Assembly: GCA_903813345.2 (NCBI GenBank)
Contig: CAIIXF020000006.1
Span: 14,572,348-14,636,347 of the forward strand
Direction of reading: 5' to 3'
Origin: Owenia fusiformis
Taxonomy: Eukaryota > Annelida > Polychaeta > Sabellida > Oweniidae
Length of the DNA: 64,000 nucleotides
In this document: positions 13,501-28,500 of the stretch, piece after piece
How the letters are laid out: each line of letters starts with the position of its first letter
Numbering within the stretch: the first letter of the stretch is position 1
The notes under the pieces: generated by a model
The model's input: only the letters and a program-made list of their open reading frames with translations
Databases searched by the model: none
Told to the model about the DNA's origin: nothing
Translations under genes and position numbers: made by a program

Positions 13501-16500
13501 TTTATAGATATATCGTGTCTCATATTAACTAAGAAGATTAGCCTACAGGAAACCACACATGCAGTGAACAGATTTTTGCTCAAATTAATATTCTCATATT
13601 TTTTCCAGTGAAAGGTATTGTACATGAAGTCAGAAAATCGTGACACAACATATCCTGCCTATATGTACCTTACATTTTAATAAGGTTTGACTGCAAAATG
13701 ATTTTAATGCAAAAATACATGATTTAATAATCAATATGCAAGATAACGTCAAACTAACCCATCCTACACAGTGACGTTTATTCAATGTAATCACGGACTA
13801 ATCAACTATTAGAAATTAGTTATTTATGCATTCTCAGATCTTGAGATGAATTTCTTTGTTCAATTAACAACTTATTTTTAAACAGGCTGTCTGAATCCTG
13901 TGTGGAGAATGTCAGATTCAGAGCATATCTGACGTAACTAATAAGAAGGATAATAAACTAATTAATAAGATCTATGAATTTAAGATATTTATATACCATT
14001 CGTCAATGTCTTGTAACCATGAATATCTACACAATAATTATTGGTGTTGAGACTGACTAGATATTGAATGATAATACATGTACTACATTTAAAGGCCCAC
14101 TTTGCGAATTTTCAACATTTTTGGGCAAAATAAAGTCTTACATTTAAATTTCATAGTATCCCCAATGTATTGGTAAGAAGCTTATCTTTCATTTGACACC
14201 AACAACAGCTCAAACGGACCACATCAAAGCTTTCAATAAATTATCAAAAATATTTTCCATCTGTCAAGCTTTATATATCAAGTTTTTATCAATGCCATTG
14301 AAAGATGGCAAAGTTGTTCGTATTACATGATACATTCATTTTTATAGAAGTGTCGCCATCTTTTGAATTAACTGTAATTTAAAACATGCACTTTGTTTAA
14401 CATGTGCATGCATGTCTAATGATCTCTGAACTTTTTTTCTATGTTAGTTATTATTTTCTTGTTTCAATATTAAAGCAAAACAAATTTTGTGTCATATTTG
14501 AGCAAGTGTGTGAGTAACATGTTTCAATGATTTTTTTTTTACTTCTAAATTAAGTATAGTGGGCCTTCAAGGACAAGTTTTCAATTTGGGATTGCCCTAG
14601 TCTTTAGTGGCAAATACAATCATGAAACTATTTTCTAATCAATTTGTTACAAATGCCCAACCCATATTATACATTCATATTTTAGTAGGTTTTACCTCTG
14701 TACTTTATATGACCCCACCTAGGCCACTTGACCTTTAAGAAAATGTGGACTTTCACATGCAAGTAACAGCCCCTGTTATAATGATCTGATATCTTCAGGT
14801 TATATAATAAATAAAAAATCTGATGTCATAACTTCATCTCAATATTATTGTTTTATCATATTATTGGGTATTAAGCAGAACTATCCTGTTATCTTTACAA
14901 ATTTACCTTCATTTCATTTGTCCATTCTAGATATTTATTATGTGAGCTCATTTTATCCGCATATGCATTAGCCTCATTTTCAAACTCATCACGGAACCCA
15001 TGGCCTGCCATAAGTCCATCAAGACGGTCATTTATGAACTGAAATAAAGCAAAAAAATATATATGTTACACTTTCTTAACAATATCAGTGCCTCCATTAT
15101 GAAAGTTTGCCTCGCAGATAAGAAACATTTATTTGACCACTGCTATATCGATTCACATGTTTTGAGTGTCTTACTTGCTCAAACAATTGTAAATGCAATA
15201 TTTTCTCAAGGAAAGGTTGACTTGAGGTAGGGCGTGTCTGTATGAAGGCATCACGGTCAAATGTTATTTTCTCCCCCACACGGTACTTCAGGGCATCCCT
15301 GTAGCCACCTGGATATAGACATAAGAAAATATTTGAATGATATATTTTACAACTTATTGGGCACCAGGTTTTCCTACTTTGTATATGGAGGTATTTTTAA
15401 CTTTCAAGTTATATTGTTTTACTCAAAAATTTCAACGAGCTTTTCATATTCTAGTAAGTTAATGATAATATGTGCTGTGATATTTGATAAGCAACTTTGA
15501 TATGTAAATTACCTATGATTGCAGCAAGGCACTTTAGGAATGCTCTAGCGACACCATCCCCACTGAGCATAACTCCTTGTTTTATCCTATCACTCTGTTG
15601 ACTGCGAAGATGCTTCTTCAATGTGGCAACCTACCAAGTGGAATAGCCCCATTGAAATATCAGGCTCTTAGATGTGCAATTTATTGAAAATACATACACA
15701 TTGCATAATTATGTAGCCTTTACAAAACAAGACAGAAATAAGAACAAACTAATAGATTATCTATCATGTTAAAAACATCCTACTGTTAAGCCCATATAAG
15801 AGTCCAAATATCTTGCATGTTTCTTGTCATAAACCTATAATAAGCTTACCACATTATCTGGCATAGAGTTCAGGTCATCATGTTCTGAAGTGACTGTGTT
15901 CTTATCAGCATCAACTATTATAGCATCTCCCAACTCCATGTTGCGTGCCTTCTACAATCATGCACAAATAAACACATTACATTTACGTAAATACTAGGTT
16001 AAAAGCAGAATTATCACATTTCAGATTTAATAATAAATTTGAGCTCATATTAATTCTTGCAATTGCTTATTTTGAAGAATCTAAATAATAAATAAAAATC
16101 TATTTTGCTAATCAAACTTTATTGATTTTTGGAGTTTAACGTCTAATCCTGATCATTTCCAACCATCAAATTCACATATATACACCTATCTTTGACATTT
16201 TGCTCAAGAATCTCATTGAGTCTCTTACCTCTTTTAAAAGAAATATTAGGTCATAGTGATCAAAAATTTAATTGGATATTTTTGCTTAAAATCTATTTAG
16301 ATGAATATACCACAAAATTACACCCAGCAGTTTTTACCATTTCTGAAATTTGACATTTTGCAGTAAAATCTTAATAAACCTACCTCCATCAAAGAGGAAT
16401 GTATGCCTATTATAAAAGGCATTGGAGCGTAACAGTAGTCAATCAGGTGTGAGGGGAGTACAGGGATGTAGAGATGCTGCCAATGCATTGGGTACAACAG

Positions 16501-19500
16501 TGAGGCGGAACCATGAACACATGCTGTTAGACGACTCAACTTCTTGCTTGTAAATATAATCCTACGCTCATACAGCATGCTGGAAATATCAGAAAATATT
16601 CAAATTCGATGGCAAGTTCTATAGCTTGTATGTAAGTATAAACTAACAATTATGACTAAGTTTTACAGAGGCTACAATTGGGTGCAGGCCAGATTGGATT
16701 CTTTGAGTTTGGGATACGTTAGATAATGACAGTAGATTGATGGACAATGAATGATTTCTACTATAATATATATAATACTATAATAAGAGAACAATTCTGA
16801 ATCTGGGCTAGGAAAACTACATATCATTTTAGAGGATTTTTTGTGGACTGAAATTTGCAATTTGTTATATCTATATAAAGTTGTGTTTAGTCCTTACCTT
16901 GCAAATATAGTCATCATATTGTTGGCATCAATGGCATTGTAATACTCTGTCAAATTCCTCTGTAAAGTATATTATATAAAACATAAATTTCTTAAATATA
17001 TAAACACAAAATGATATTTTATCAATAAAGAAATTGATAATAAAAGCAATGGCTTAAACTGCTTTAAAATCAAGATTTTTCAATGAAAACTTTGTGATGA
17101 AAATCAATCCAATTTAGGACACTATTCAAAATACACAAAATTATTTCAAACAGAGCAGGGAATTGAAATCAAGCATAAAAATCCTTTTTAAAATAAGCCT
17201 ACCAGATAGAAATGTTCACTTACATTTTCAGGGATGGTTGGCAGGGTATGAAGATCAGGACAGAGAAAACTAAACTTCTGAAAATAAAACATGGAGAAAA
17301 TTAAAGCTCATTTCTCATTAGAACATTTGACTCATAATCCTAAAGCTCATAAATCTATAGGAAAGCATTGGACTGGCTGTAAACTGGATGTGGTTAACCA
17401 TATTTCTTTCATAATAGACCAAACTCACAAAAATGCAGATGTATTCATGATAACACAATGGCATATTTTCCTGATCCTGTCAACATTTTTCAATTCCTAA
17501 CTTTAATGGGTCTATATAAGAAATTCTTCAATTCCATGTTGTTCATAACTACTTGTTACGGTAACCAATACTGCCTATTTTCTGAAATATCTATAACATC
17601 ATGCCTCCAGATCGGTCTTACTCTCGTAGTTAGGTATTCATGTACATCATACATCATGACTCACCTCGGTGAAGTTTTTGGCAACTACTTCAACCTCATC
17701 CCCAGGTTTTGCTGAGTCACAGGTATACAAGGCCTGTAGTATTGGCTCTATGCTGTTATCATCTGTCTTGTTCAAGATCTCTGCCACATAGTTCAAGTAT
17801 TTGTAGAAGATCTCATACCATGGGCGATTGCTGGAAAAAATAGATTTCAATTGACCATTTTCTATATAGATGAATAAATAGATGGCAGAATGTGTGTTGG
17901 TCAGGCTAGATACCAGCATTTACAATTGAAACACTGATAAAAGTCACTTCATTTCTAGTTTTATTGAATATTTCCAAATGGATTATTGCAAAACTCCAAT
18001 GGAAATGTAAGAAATGGTTAGTTGGAAGTACATGTAGAGGATGACCTTAGATCATATATTCATATTAATTTTGTCGTTTCAGATAAAGAGTTTGTATTCA
18101 TGAATAAATATCAGGCATGATTAAAATTCACTGTGTGATTCCATTTTAGCACAAAACATACCTGACAATACAGAGACAGGTCTGGGCCCCTGTAGCATGG
18201 CGGCAGAAGCCAAACTTGTACTTGCCATCAATGTCTGTCAATACAAATGTGAAGTGATCAACTGCTGGGCTGAAAAGAAATTTGGCTATGTGTCATTAAA
18301 ATTAGTTCAGAAATACAAAAACAAGAATTTTATTATAGGAATACAACAAGTGATTTACCCCTGATTGAGCCCATGCCTATTGTTTAAGGAACTCTACAAG
18401 TGTTTCCATACTGAAACTATAATTTCAATTAATTCAGCCTGTTTTTTTCTTCGTTTGGGCTGTTGTCAAATATTCTAATGAAATTCCTGAAATACACCTT
18501 AGTTTGGAGAAATATTTTCTATAAACCTGACACTTATATATACTTCATACAAGAATCATATAACTAATCTCAGAAACATTTGAACACTCTGCCAAGATAT
18601 AAAAGATTCACAAAATATGAAATATAAAACAATAGCCAACAGTCACTATGGCAACAAATAAGCATATACTGTACATTTATTATGTATTGAAGCCACAATG
18701 CGTCGTAAGCATAAGGAAAATAAGATTTTCTACAATATGTTGTACTGAAATATATGGAAAATGAACCCATATTCTTGAAAATGGTCCTCTGACCAACCTA
18801 AATATGTCAAATCCAGAAAGTGAAGTAGATGGCTAATAGGTCAAGAATCTTGATGCAAGAGTTTTATATTTGCAACAATAGAAAATACATATAATTTTGC
18901 AAATATATACTGCCTATATTCTAATTGAAAACATGCTGCACTGTATAACTGTTTCTATAGCAACCATCCTCAAACATATGATCAATTGACTACATTACTG
19001 GTGAACGATGTCAAAAATGTAGAAAAACCTAGATAACAAAAATAAATTATCTATAACATCTGAAGAGTCATACAATGAAAGTGATCTTAAGGAGGAACAA
19101 GGAAGTTTAAACAGAGGGTTCAGACTAATCAAATCAAATATAATTGTAAAATGCTATGAATTAAACCAACAATAACCATAGTAACAAACCAATGGTAACA
19201 TGCTCAACAAATCTCAAGGACTATAATATAAACCAACTACCATATTCTTGTATAAAACTATACTAAACTTTACATATAAAATATGTGCTTTGAATCACTT
19301 CTCAGATGAGAGCATCTCTTTTGGGAGAATATACATATATGTATATTCAAAATGAAGTTTTTTTATCTAGACCATTTACCCCCTTTATTCTCTCTCTAAC
19401 TAGAGCTGATGGGTGATACAGGGAGTTGATGCAAGATTTCTCTTAAATTAACACCTTTCTAGATTAACTTATTATGTTACTCAAGAAGGATTTTCAATGG

Positions 19501-22500
19501 TAGATGGTTTATTTGTGTGACTATGATATAATAGACTATAGAGGAGGAGATAACCCACAATTCATAGTTATCCTTTTACTTGTTGATTCAGGGTAATGAT
19601 GACAGTCATGGTGTCAGACCAATGAAAAGGAGGATACATTGTATGTTGGTGTTCTCCCCCTCTTTATAGCCTATATATAAACTATGATGATACCTTATAG
19701 GACAATCACGTATGTAGCCCTCAAAGTCTCTGCAACTGTGCACACAAATACATTTCTTAATTTCTTACGTGCAATATAATTATCAATTCATCGATCAACC
19801 AATCAATGTTAAATTAATTAACAAGACACATGGTGATTTATATCACATTTGAAGAGCTAAATGGTAAATACCCAGCACACCCAAAACCTAATCAGACATT
19901 GGCACAAGACCACTTTTGCATGTGTAAATATTCTGCATTAAATGGATGAATAGTTTAGTTATCTTGCTGTTTTGATTTCTTGACCCACCCAACCATACAA
20001 ACATAATTGTAAGATGTCAAGAAATAGCACTTTTCAAGTTCATTAAAGTTATATTAAAACTATATTCATCACACCTTTGGATTGTACCAATTAACATAAA
20101 ACTTTCCAAAAACCATGGAATAAAAGTGAAAATTTAATGCAAAAATTAGTAGTTATAGCACACATGTATTCACTTTAATAAAGATTAGATAATACAGAAA
20201 CTTATAGCACCATCACATTATTTGCTGTTAGTTACAAATTTTTTAGCTCTCAAATAAAAAATGTACAATTAGACGTAATCCATCAGGAGAAACTGACAGT
20301 TTCTAAAATAGCATTTATTCACTCAAAAAGTATGCCCACTTAACCAAAATTAAAATGTGAAAAAGGCACAAAATTAAGTGAATTTCAATTTACCCAATTC
20401 TCATTGTAATGTCATCATAGAGGTTTCTATAAAATAATACATGATGAAACTTCATAGCAGCAAATAATTCAAATAAATAAAATTAAAAGGGCAGATGAGA
20501 TCATGTTACTTTGTGGGTACATATGATGGCCTATTTACAGTAGTCTGAACCAAAAGGGGCTTTCAAAGTACAATCTAATGTCATTTGAAATTTTTTTCTG
20601 AACAAATATTTTTTGTGAAATTTTGCCTTATGCCTGACTCAGCATCTGACATACTAGCTCTACCTGTAAGTATTGCAGCCATTATTTCACATCAAAACTC
20701 CCCTGAGAGCCAAAAGGCCAGTAAGGTTGTATTTGATACCAAACTAAAATTTGTTGTTGTCATAGGGTATTTTGTGGCTATCTATCTGAAAGGAATTCAG
20801 GATACACAATTGAAGAATGAGACATTGATAAAGTGAGAAAAAACTCTTACCTTTCAAACTTGCATGGAAATGTGAAACTTGGAATCTGCTTTAAAATATC
20901 CTGAAATAAGAAATGATGATGAATCAAAATTCATGTACAATAAATATGTGATAATTCATGGCTGTATTCTTACTTGCCCCAAAATAACAAATAATTCTTG
21001 GATTTGTGTCCTCTCATCAACTTTGATGCTTGGAAAGAAAAATGTATAATTGAGAATATCAGAAATTAAGTCATTATACTGGGTTGCCACAACGTTTTCA
21101 AAGTCTGTGATTTTCAAAAAAATCCCTGATCATTTTAACCATTTTTGAGAAAATTCTCAAATCCCCTAACTTTTTTTAGATTCGGGAAAACCGTTTGCTA
21201 AATTGTGACTTTTTGAAAATCATTAACTCATCGCTAGTCTTGTTGATCCTTAACCTTATAAATTAGGGCTGTGCCGGAACCGGTTCGGACGGTTCGGAAT
21301 CGGAACCGGAACTTGGTCTCACGGAATCGGAACTTTCGGAACCCATTCGGCCATTTGCACTTCGACGCCAAGTATAAAAGGCAACCAAAAATATAAACGA
21401 ATACGAAACTACTCGAGGAAAATCTGTCATGGGGAAGATAATTTCTTCTAAATCAATTAATCTGATATTGTAAGAGTTAAAATGTAATTAATTAACGCTG
21501 TTAGATTGTAAGACGTCATGGAAAAGTAAATTTATTCATTTATCTATGAGTATTTTCGCCCCGTCGATTCCTACTTCCAATGAAATCCGAAGGTCAAAGT
21601 TCGTAAAACAAAACTTGATTTCTGTTGATTTCTCCGCTATTTATTTTGTTTATGCGAGTAATACACATGCAAATTGGATGTAGTTTGAAGGAAAACATCA
21701 CTGGAGGAACAATGGTCACGGATATTAACGATTCAAAGCAAGTACTAAGGTAAGGGTCCGATATTGTTCCGAAACCCTTCGGAACATGATATTAAAATTC
21801 CGAATTCCGGTATTTTAACAAAAGTCCGCGGTTCGGACCGATTCCGGTCGAATGGCACGGCCCTATTATAAATAAACTATAACTACGTGTACTATAACTA
21901 TTATATCCAGATTTTTAACATTTAAAAGTTCAGTTACACTCTGTTTTGAAGTCTGAATGCTTAAATAAACAAATCATTATTCTTACCTCCTCTTCATAAG
22001 TATCAGGAAACTTCTGCAGAATAAAGGGATCTGGAAATATCAAATACATTCAGTTTTTATTTTACTGAGGTAGGATTGGACAAAACAACACTGTGTATGA
22101 GAAAGATGAGGGAGAGTTGAGACAAATGAATTTTCTAGCAATTGTGAGTCAATAGAAAAATCTTTTTTTAAATGGCACAAAATCATGCTCATACATAATT
22201 TCAATGCACACCACTTAATGCAAATGATATATAATATTGACCTTTACTGTCCTCTAAAGTTTCTGATGTTTCCCTATAAGGGATCATTTCCAAGGTATCA
22301 AGATTTCATGATTGAAAATGGGAGACTCCATTCTGCCGTCTTATTAAAATCTTTCGGATAATTATACCGAAGGTGCAAATCACCTCAGTTTTTCAGACCA
22401 GTCATCTGAACTATCAAATCAAATATTCGGGACTGTCAGATCATTCAGCAATCAAATCACTATTTTTACATTGGTCATTCACAATTGCCTGTAATTTCTA

Positions 22501-25500
22501 GATATTTTGAGCTGACAGCCCGGAATTGGGATTTCGGCCCAATTAAAGGCCCACTTTGCGAATTTTCATAAAAACAGCTAAAAAAACAGCTCAAATGGAC
22601 CACATCAAAGCTTATACAATAATTTCAAAAAAAATATATTTTCAATCTGTCAAGCTTTATCTATCAAGTTTTTATCAATGTAATTGAAAGATGGTGAAGT
22701 TGTTTGTATTACATGATACATTCATTTTTATAGAAGTGTCGCACTTTGTTTAGCATGTGCATGCATGTCTAATGATCTCTGAACTTCAAATGTTTTTTCT
22801 ACATGAGTTATCTTTTTCTTGGTTCAATATTAAAGCTAATCAAACTTTGTGTCATATTTGAGCGAGTGTGTGAGTACACTGTAAAATGTTTCAATGATCA
22901 TTTTTTCTTTTTTTTCTAAATTAAGGATAGTGGGGCTTTAAATAGTATCACCTGATTGAAGTAGTAAGTGAGTATGCCAAGGATATGATCTTCACATTTT
23001 ATTTAAAAGGAGGATGAAGATGTTCTCATTGCATACATTTCCTGATGAGTAACATCTTATCATTTATATTACAAACTCATCAACTTAAATAAAGGCTAGA
23101 GTATTTAAATACTTTGTTTAGCTTATGCATTTTACGTATTATACTTTGACTAATTATGTGTATTATAAACCATATTTATGGCAAATACATAATAAATTGG
23201 ATTTATTTTTCATAATTGCTGCATTGACCTTATCAATGTGGGATGGTATGTTAAACATTTTATTTATTCCTCTTAGCCTAACAGTTGTACAGTACAAAAT
23301 ACATGTGGGTTACCTAAAAATCGTTATCAAAATTAATATATTTAATATCTTAACCCCAGGGTCATCATGGCTATTTTTGCTTATTTCATATGTCCAATGC
23401 ATATTATGAAACTCAAAAGACTTAAAATTGATGTGAAACTGTTGAGGACTTTATTACATACATCATGGGCCTAGCACCTATTACACAAAATATGCACAGG
23501 TGTACCAAATGAATTTGAAAAAAATTAGAAATGTGTTCAAATGCATTCATTTATTTGCGAATTTATTGATAAAAACGCTTATATTCCATCAATTAACGTC
23601 CTTGAAAAAGATTTTCACGGGGGAGCATACCCCGGACCCCCACGATGCGCGTCCTTCGGCCACACAATTAAGCATCCCCGAGTGTGCGTACCAACTCAAA
23701 ATATAGCCCTACGCCCATGTACATATATTGCGATAAAGAGACAAATAGGGTAATCTCTATGTAAGCATTTAGTGCTTTATGTTCCAAATTCCATATCCTG
23801 ATTCACGTGATATAACATTTTGACATTTTCCTAGTCACTCTACTAATAGATTACAGATGTGTATGTAGGTTATAACGCAAAATATCAACTCCCTTACTAC
23901 AATAAATATTTTGCATTTCCAGTTTCATCATTTCTTAAATTGTTTTGTATTATCATTATACATACAGTATTCAGAAAGTAAATGTAAACTCTAGAAAAAT
24001 GGTCTTGAGTCTCATATTCTAGAGAGACCAGTTTTTGCACATAGCCATCCAGAATAAATAGTCTACTACATAAGTTTTCAAACTAAATCATATAAATCAA
24101 TTTGCAAGAAGCCCTTATACGTCTACCTTGCATGTCAAATATATAATGTAGACCCAACCCATAGCCAGGACGGGAGTTCAGGGCCCCCTGGCCAAAAAGT
24201 CTTTCAAATTCATGCAGTTTTTTTACCATTTTGAGCACCTTTCAAGTGATTTTGAGCCAAAATTATCAAATTTGAAACTCCCATGGTATTTTTGGAAAAA
24301 TGAACAACCCCTTGGCAAAAGCTGGCTCTGGGCATGTACCGAAGAAACCATATTTACAGCCCTTATGATTTGGGATGCATAAGGCAAACCATTGTTTCCC
24401 TTATACATGTAATATCATGTTTAACATACTATGCCTAGAACATGATAAAGCATGTTTATAAAAGGTACATGTATAACATTGTTATATAGTAGATTGTACT
24501 TGTAAAATAGCAACTATGTAATAGGTTAAGATGCCATAAATCACTACACTAGCAAGCAACATAATGTTTATACCTAAAAACATGCATCTATTAATAGTAA
24601 CTTAAAAAACAAACACTCAAAGTGTAAATATCCCAACAGAATGATTATTTTAATGAGTTATTTACTTTCTAAACCCAAGCAATAAAAAATCTGAGAAAAG
24701 CGCTGTTATATCAAATACAGAAACTGAATTTTTGGTCTATAAAAATTGAAGTATAAGACTAGATTGACATGCATCTTAACAGTAACAAATTTAGCTTCAT
24801 TAAGTTGCTAACTTCATTAGATAAATTATCTCATCTGGACATAGATTTGATAGCAGACACTACCTTCCAAAAGTTTGGAATTTTTTTCATTAACTACCTA
24901 GTGAAAATTGGGTTGGGATTGAACATGGGTTTTACTCCTCGGAAAATATGATATTGTCCTTGGGCAATATGATATTGACACTTGGTCGTTGCACTCCCTC
25001 AGTCAATATCATATTATCCTTCAGTCAATATCATATCGTCCCTCGGAATAAAACCCATAACCTATATCTATGAGAAATTCTTTGACAAAACATTATTACA
25101 ATACAGTACAAAAACCTTTTTTCAGACAAAAACAATCATGATTAAAACCTCTTGCTTAAACTGGTATTAGATAGACAAGAATGGTTTGGAACTTCAATTT
25201 TTGTATAAATATGTTTTGACTGAGAAATATCAAGATAGAATTGATCAATTTCTATAAAAAAACTGTTTTAAATTGTCTAAGTGGCCAGATCAGCTTGACC
25301 TTGGAGTTTTAACACAGGTTTTCAATTTCATGTTCCAAATATAGAGCTGTCAATCAAGATCTTTACTTTAAATGGAAGAACTACATAGAGGAGTAAAATT
25401 TATTTTTAGTTTGATTGATTTACATGATCTTTATCTTGAATTGTTCTCACAATCAGAATTGAAGTTTTGTAACAAATGTCAAAATTTAATTTGTAAGTAT

Positions 25501-28500
25501 TAAGAAAATGATTTTTGATAAATATATACAGGTCAGAATGACCTTCTTGTAACACGAGACACTGAAAAAATACAATTGCATTCATTCTATTTTAACTTTT
25601 TAAATTTTAATTGAATGGCTATAAGTGATTTTTTCAATGCTCTATTTCTATACGGCATAAGCATATAAAATCTGTCTACTCATATTTGAGTTATCTAACA
25701 TCACATTTGAAACAATAAATGGCAGACATTTTGAATGCGCCTATAGGACATGAGCCATGTCCCATGGCAAGAGAGACCTTCATGTCCTTCGCCCATAGAA
25801 CATAAGCCATGTCCCATGGCAAGGGAGACCTTCATGCATGACTTCACACAACCACAGAGGACTTCATGAGACTCAAAATGACTCAACAAGACCCAAAAGG
25901 ACTCAACAGGCCCATGAAGATATATTGGGCTATTGTGCAAGACACTTTGGTCTTCATAGGTCTCTAGAGGACTCAAAAAGGCTGGTGAAAAAATAGTGTA
26001 AGACCATTTAGGCATAAGCCTATAAAATCTGTCAACTGGTATTTGAGTTAGTCCTGGACACTAATAGACAGCTTCTCTACATCCTTATCGGACTTAATTC
26101 AATGGCATATTAATCCTTTCAGTGAGCCATACCTAACTAGTTTGGGTCTATTTACACCTTACGAGCATCAAAATTATATATTTATTTGTCTCACTCAGAA
26201 AGTAGTAATTATTACAATTAGCCTTTAGACCTCAGGGTAGGATATAAGAGGTGAATACTGTGTTCTGTTTAACATTATTGCTTTAATAGATAACATCAAC
26301 AAAGCAATAAGTACCTAATCCCCTCAGTTAGCCAAACTATACACTGACTATTTCAAACAATTTTAAAGTTTTGAACATTCTCAAATTGTAGCTACATATA
26401 TATTGCAACTGTGATTGTTTTAAATACCAGTTGCTTCAACAAAAATAGTTTCATCTTGTACCTTTATCTGAGTCCTCTGGTCTGGCCACCTCACAGAACA
26501 ACTCAAATATCTGCTTATTGTTCTTCCTGAAAAACATAAATAGTAGGTCTATATCAATAGATCAACAGGGTTTTACGAACAAGACATTGCTCTGATGCAT
26601 GAAAATATAATATTGGTATCCAAAATGAATAAACATTATTTTTAAGCCTGTTGGCTCTCAATAGTACACTTGGTTATTACAACTATTCAGCGACTCCCCA
26701 AACAGATGAACATTAATAGCTAATAACTCGTACTCATCACTCCTGGGAATTTTCAAAGAAATGTATATTGTTCAGAGTAGTGATTATTAGAATCATGTAT
26801 TTTACAAATACTTTATTTTATTTTCAAGCTTCATGGAATGGAAGATGCACATATTTTTATAATCAAGAAAACTTCAATTTTACAAATTATACTCTCATAG
26901 TAGTAGTTCAGACTAAATTCTTAGTGCATATTCATATGTTATTAGGTTATTTAAAAGCACTTCAGACTTCCTTGTTAAATAAGTACTAAAATCCAATGTT
27001 ACTGAGTGAGAACAAAAACAGAAACTGTAAATCAATAATCAAAATAATTAATATTATGTTTATAAATCTTGCACTTGAGATGTTCTAAATATAGCATAAG
27101 AATATTGAGGAAACTACTTTTACATGAAAAGATAAATTATCCTACTCCCTCAAAGTTCATGTAATTAAAGTTCAAAGCGTTTAAAAAGTAATGTGCTGAT
27201 ACTATTTTTGAATAATGACATACAAATACTGTATCACTGACTTATCTAATTTTTATGTGTGAGAAAATGTGTTATATAAATTCATTTTGACCATCTTTTC
27301 ATCATTGGCATCCTTTATGCATCTATACATTTGAAATAAAATCTACATAAATATCTTTAATTGAAAGAGAATATTTTCTTCCTTGACCTTAACAGGTGAC
27401 ACATAAGTTCCCTGTCTACCCTGTTAAAACCATTTTCTTTGACGTTTAACCTAGAAAAGCTGCAGGACAGAAAGTTGATACATGCAATAACATGAGGGTA
27501 TGCTGAACAGTTTGGCCCAATTTGGCTCAATTTAAAATATTGTTTATCAACACCATGGTTTTAGGTGGGGGTGTATATCAAGTTACAATGTTAGTATATT
27601 GTTACTAGTTTTTGAGTTTTAATTACTTTAACTGCCTGAGATTCAAAAGTTAGTCTCCAGTTTGTGACCATTCCCTGAAAATGGGAAATTGAAACATCTG
27701 AGAAAAAACAATGAAAATGTTGAGGCGCGATTCAATTTATAGATAATCTAGATATCAAACTGTCAGAGAGTTAAGAAGCTAACATTTTTGTAATTTAAAA
27801 TGGCTCATTTTTGTCATTACATTGAAATGTCAGGCCCCGGCTTCTCCTCTGAATCCATGCTTATGTATTTTCTATTTTATTTGAGTCCTGATGATATATG
27901 AATCAGATGTTTCAGAGGCAAGATAACAGAGAAGATGAATTTTTAATAAAGTAATGACTGTTATCAGTCAATGTGACCCGACAGTTCTAACACTCCCTTA
28001 TAATGGACCTTTCTAACCTAGATCTATTTCATACAAAACATATTTTCATGTTTAGCCAGAGAAAGTTAAACTAGATGATGGCAACTCCGCGGAGTAGCAA
28101 ATCCCAACGAACAAAATATCAATTACCGAATTCCAATCAATCATACTCATGACTTTGGTTAAAATTGAAAAATTTAGATTTCAGAATTGCGAATTCCTGC
28201 AAAGCAACCATTTTGAATTTTCTGAGGTACAAATCTGAAAAATAATACCATAATTGTGATCTACTCCAAAATTCCTTCAATTTGAGTATTATATAGCCAT
28301 ACGTTGAAGGGATCGAAAAATTATTGCAAAATTGTACATTAGACGGCCATTTTGAATTTTACGAGGCTCGAATCAGAAAAAAGATACAATATTTGCAATC
28401 TACTCTTGATTGCCTTTCATTTGAGTATAATAAAGCTATACTTCAGAAAGATCTAAAAATTAGTGAAAATTTCTGTTTTCCTGACCCCCCATACACGGCC

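Noticed and set aside
25701-26015. 104-codon minus-strand ORF with repeated MGHGL-like residues
   Set aside because: Arises from the GCCATGTCCCATGGC minisatellite of a decayed transposon.
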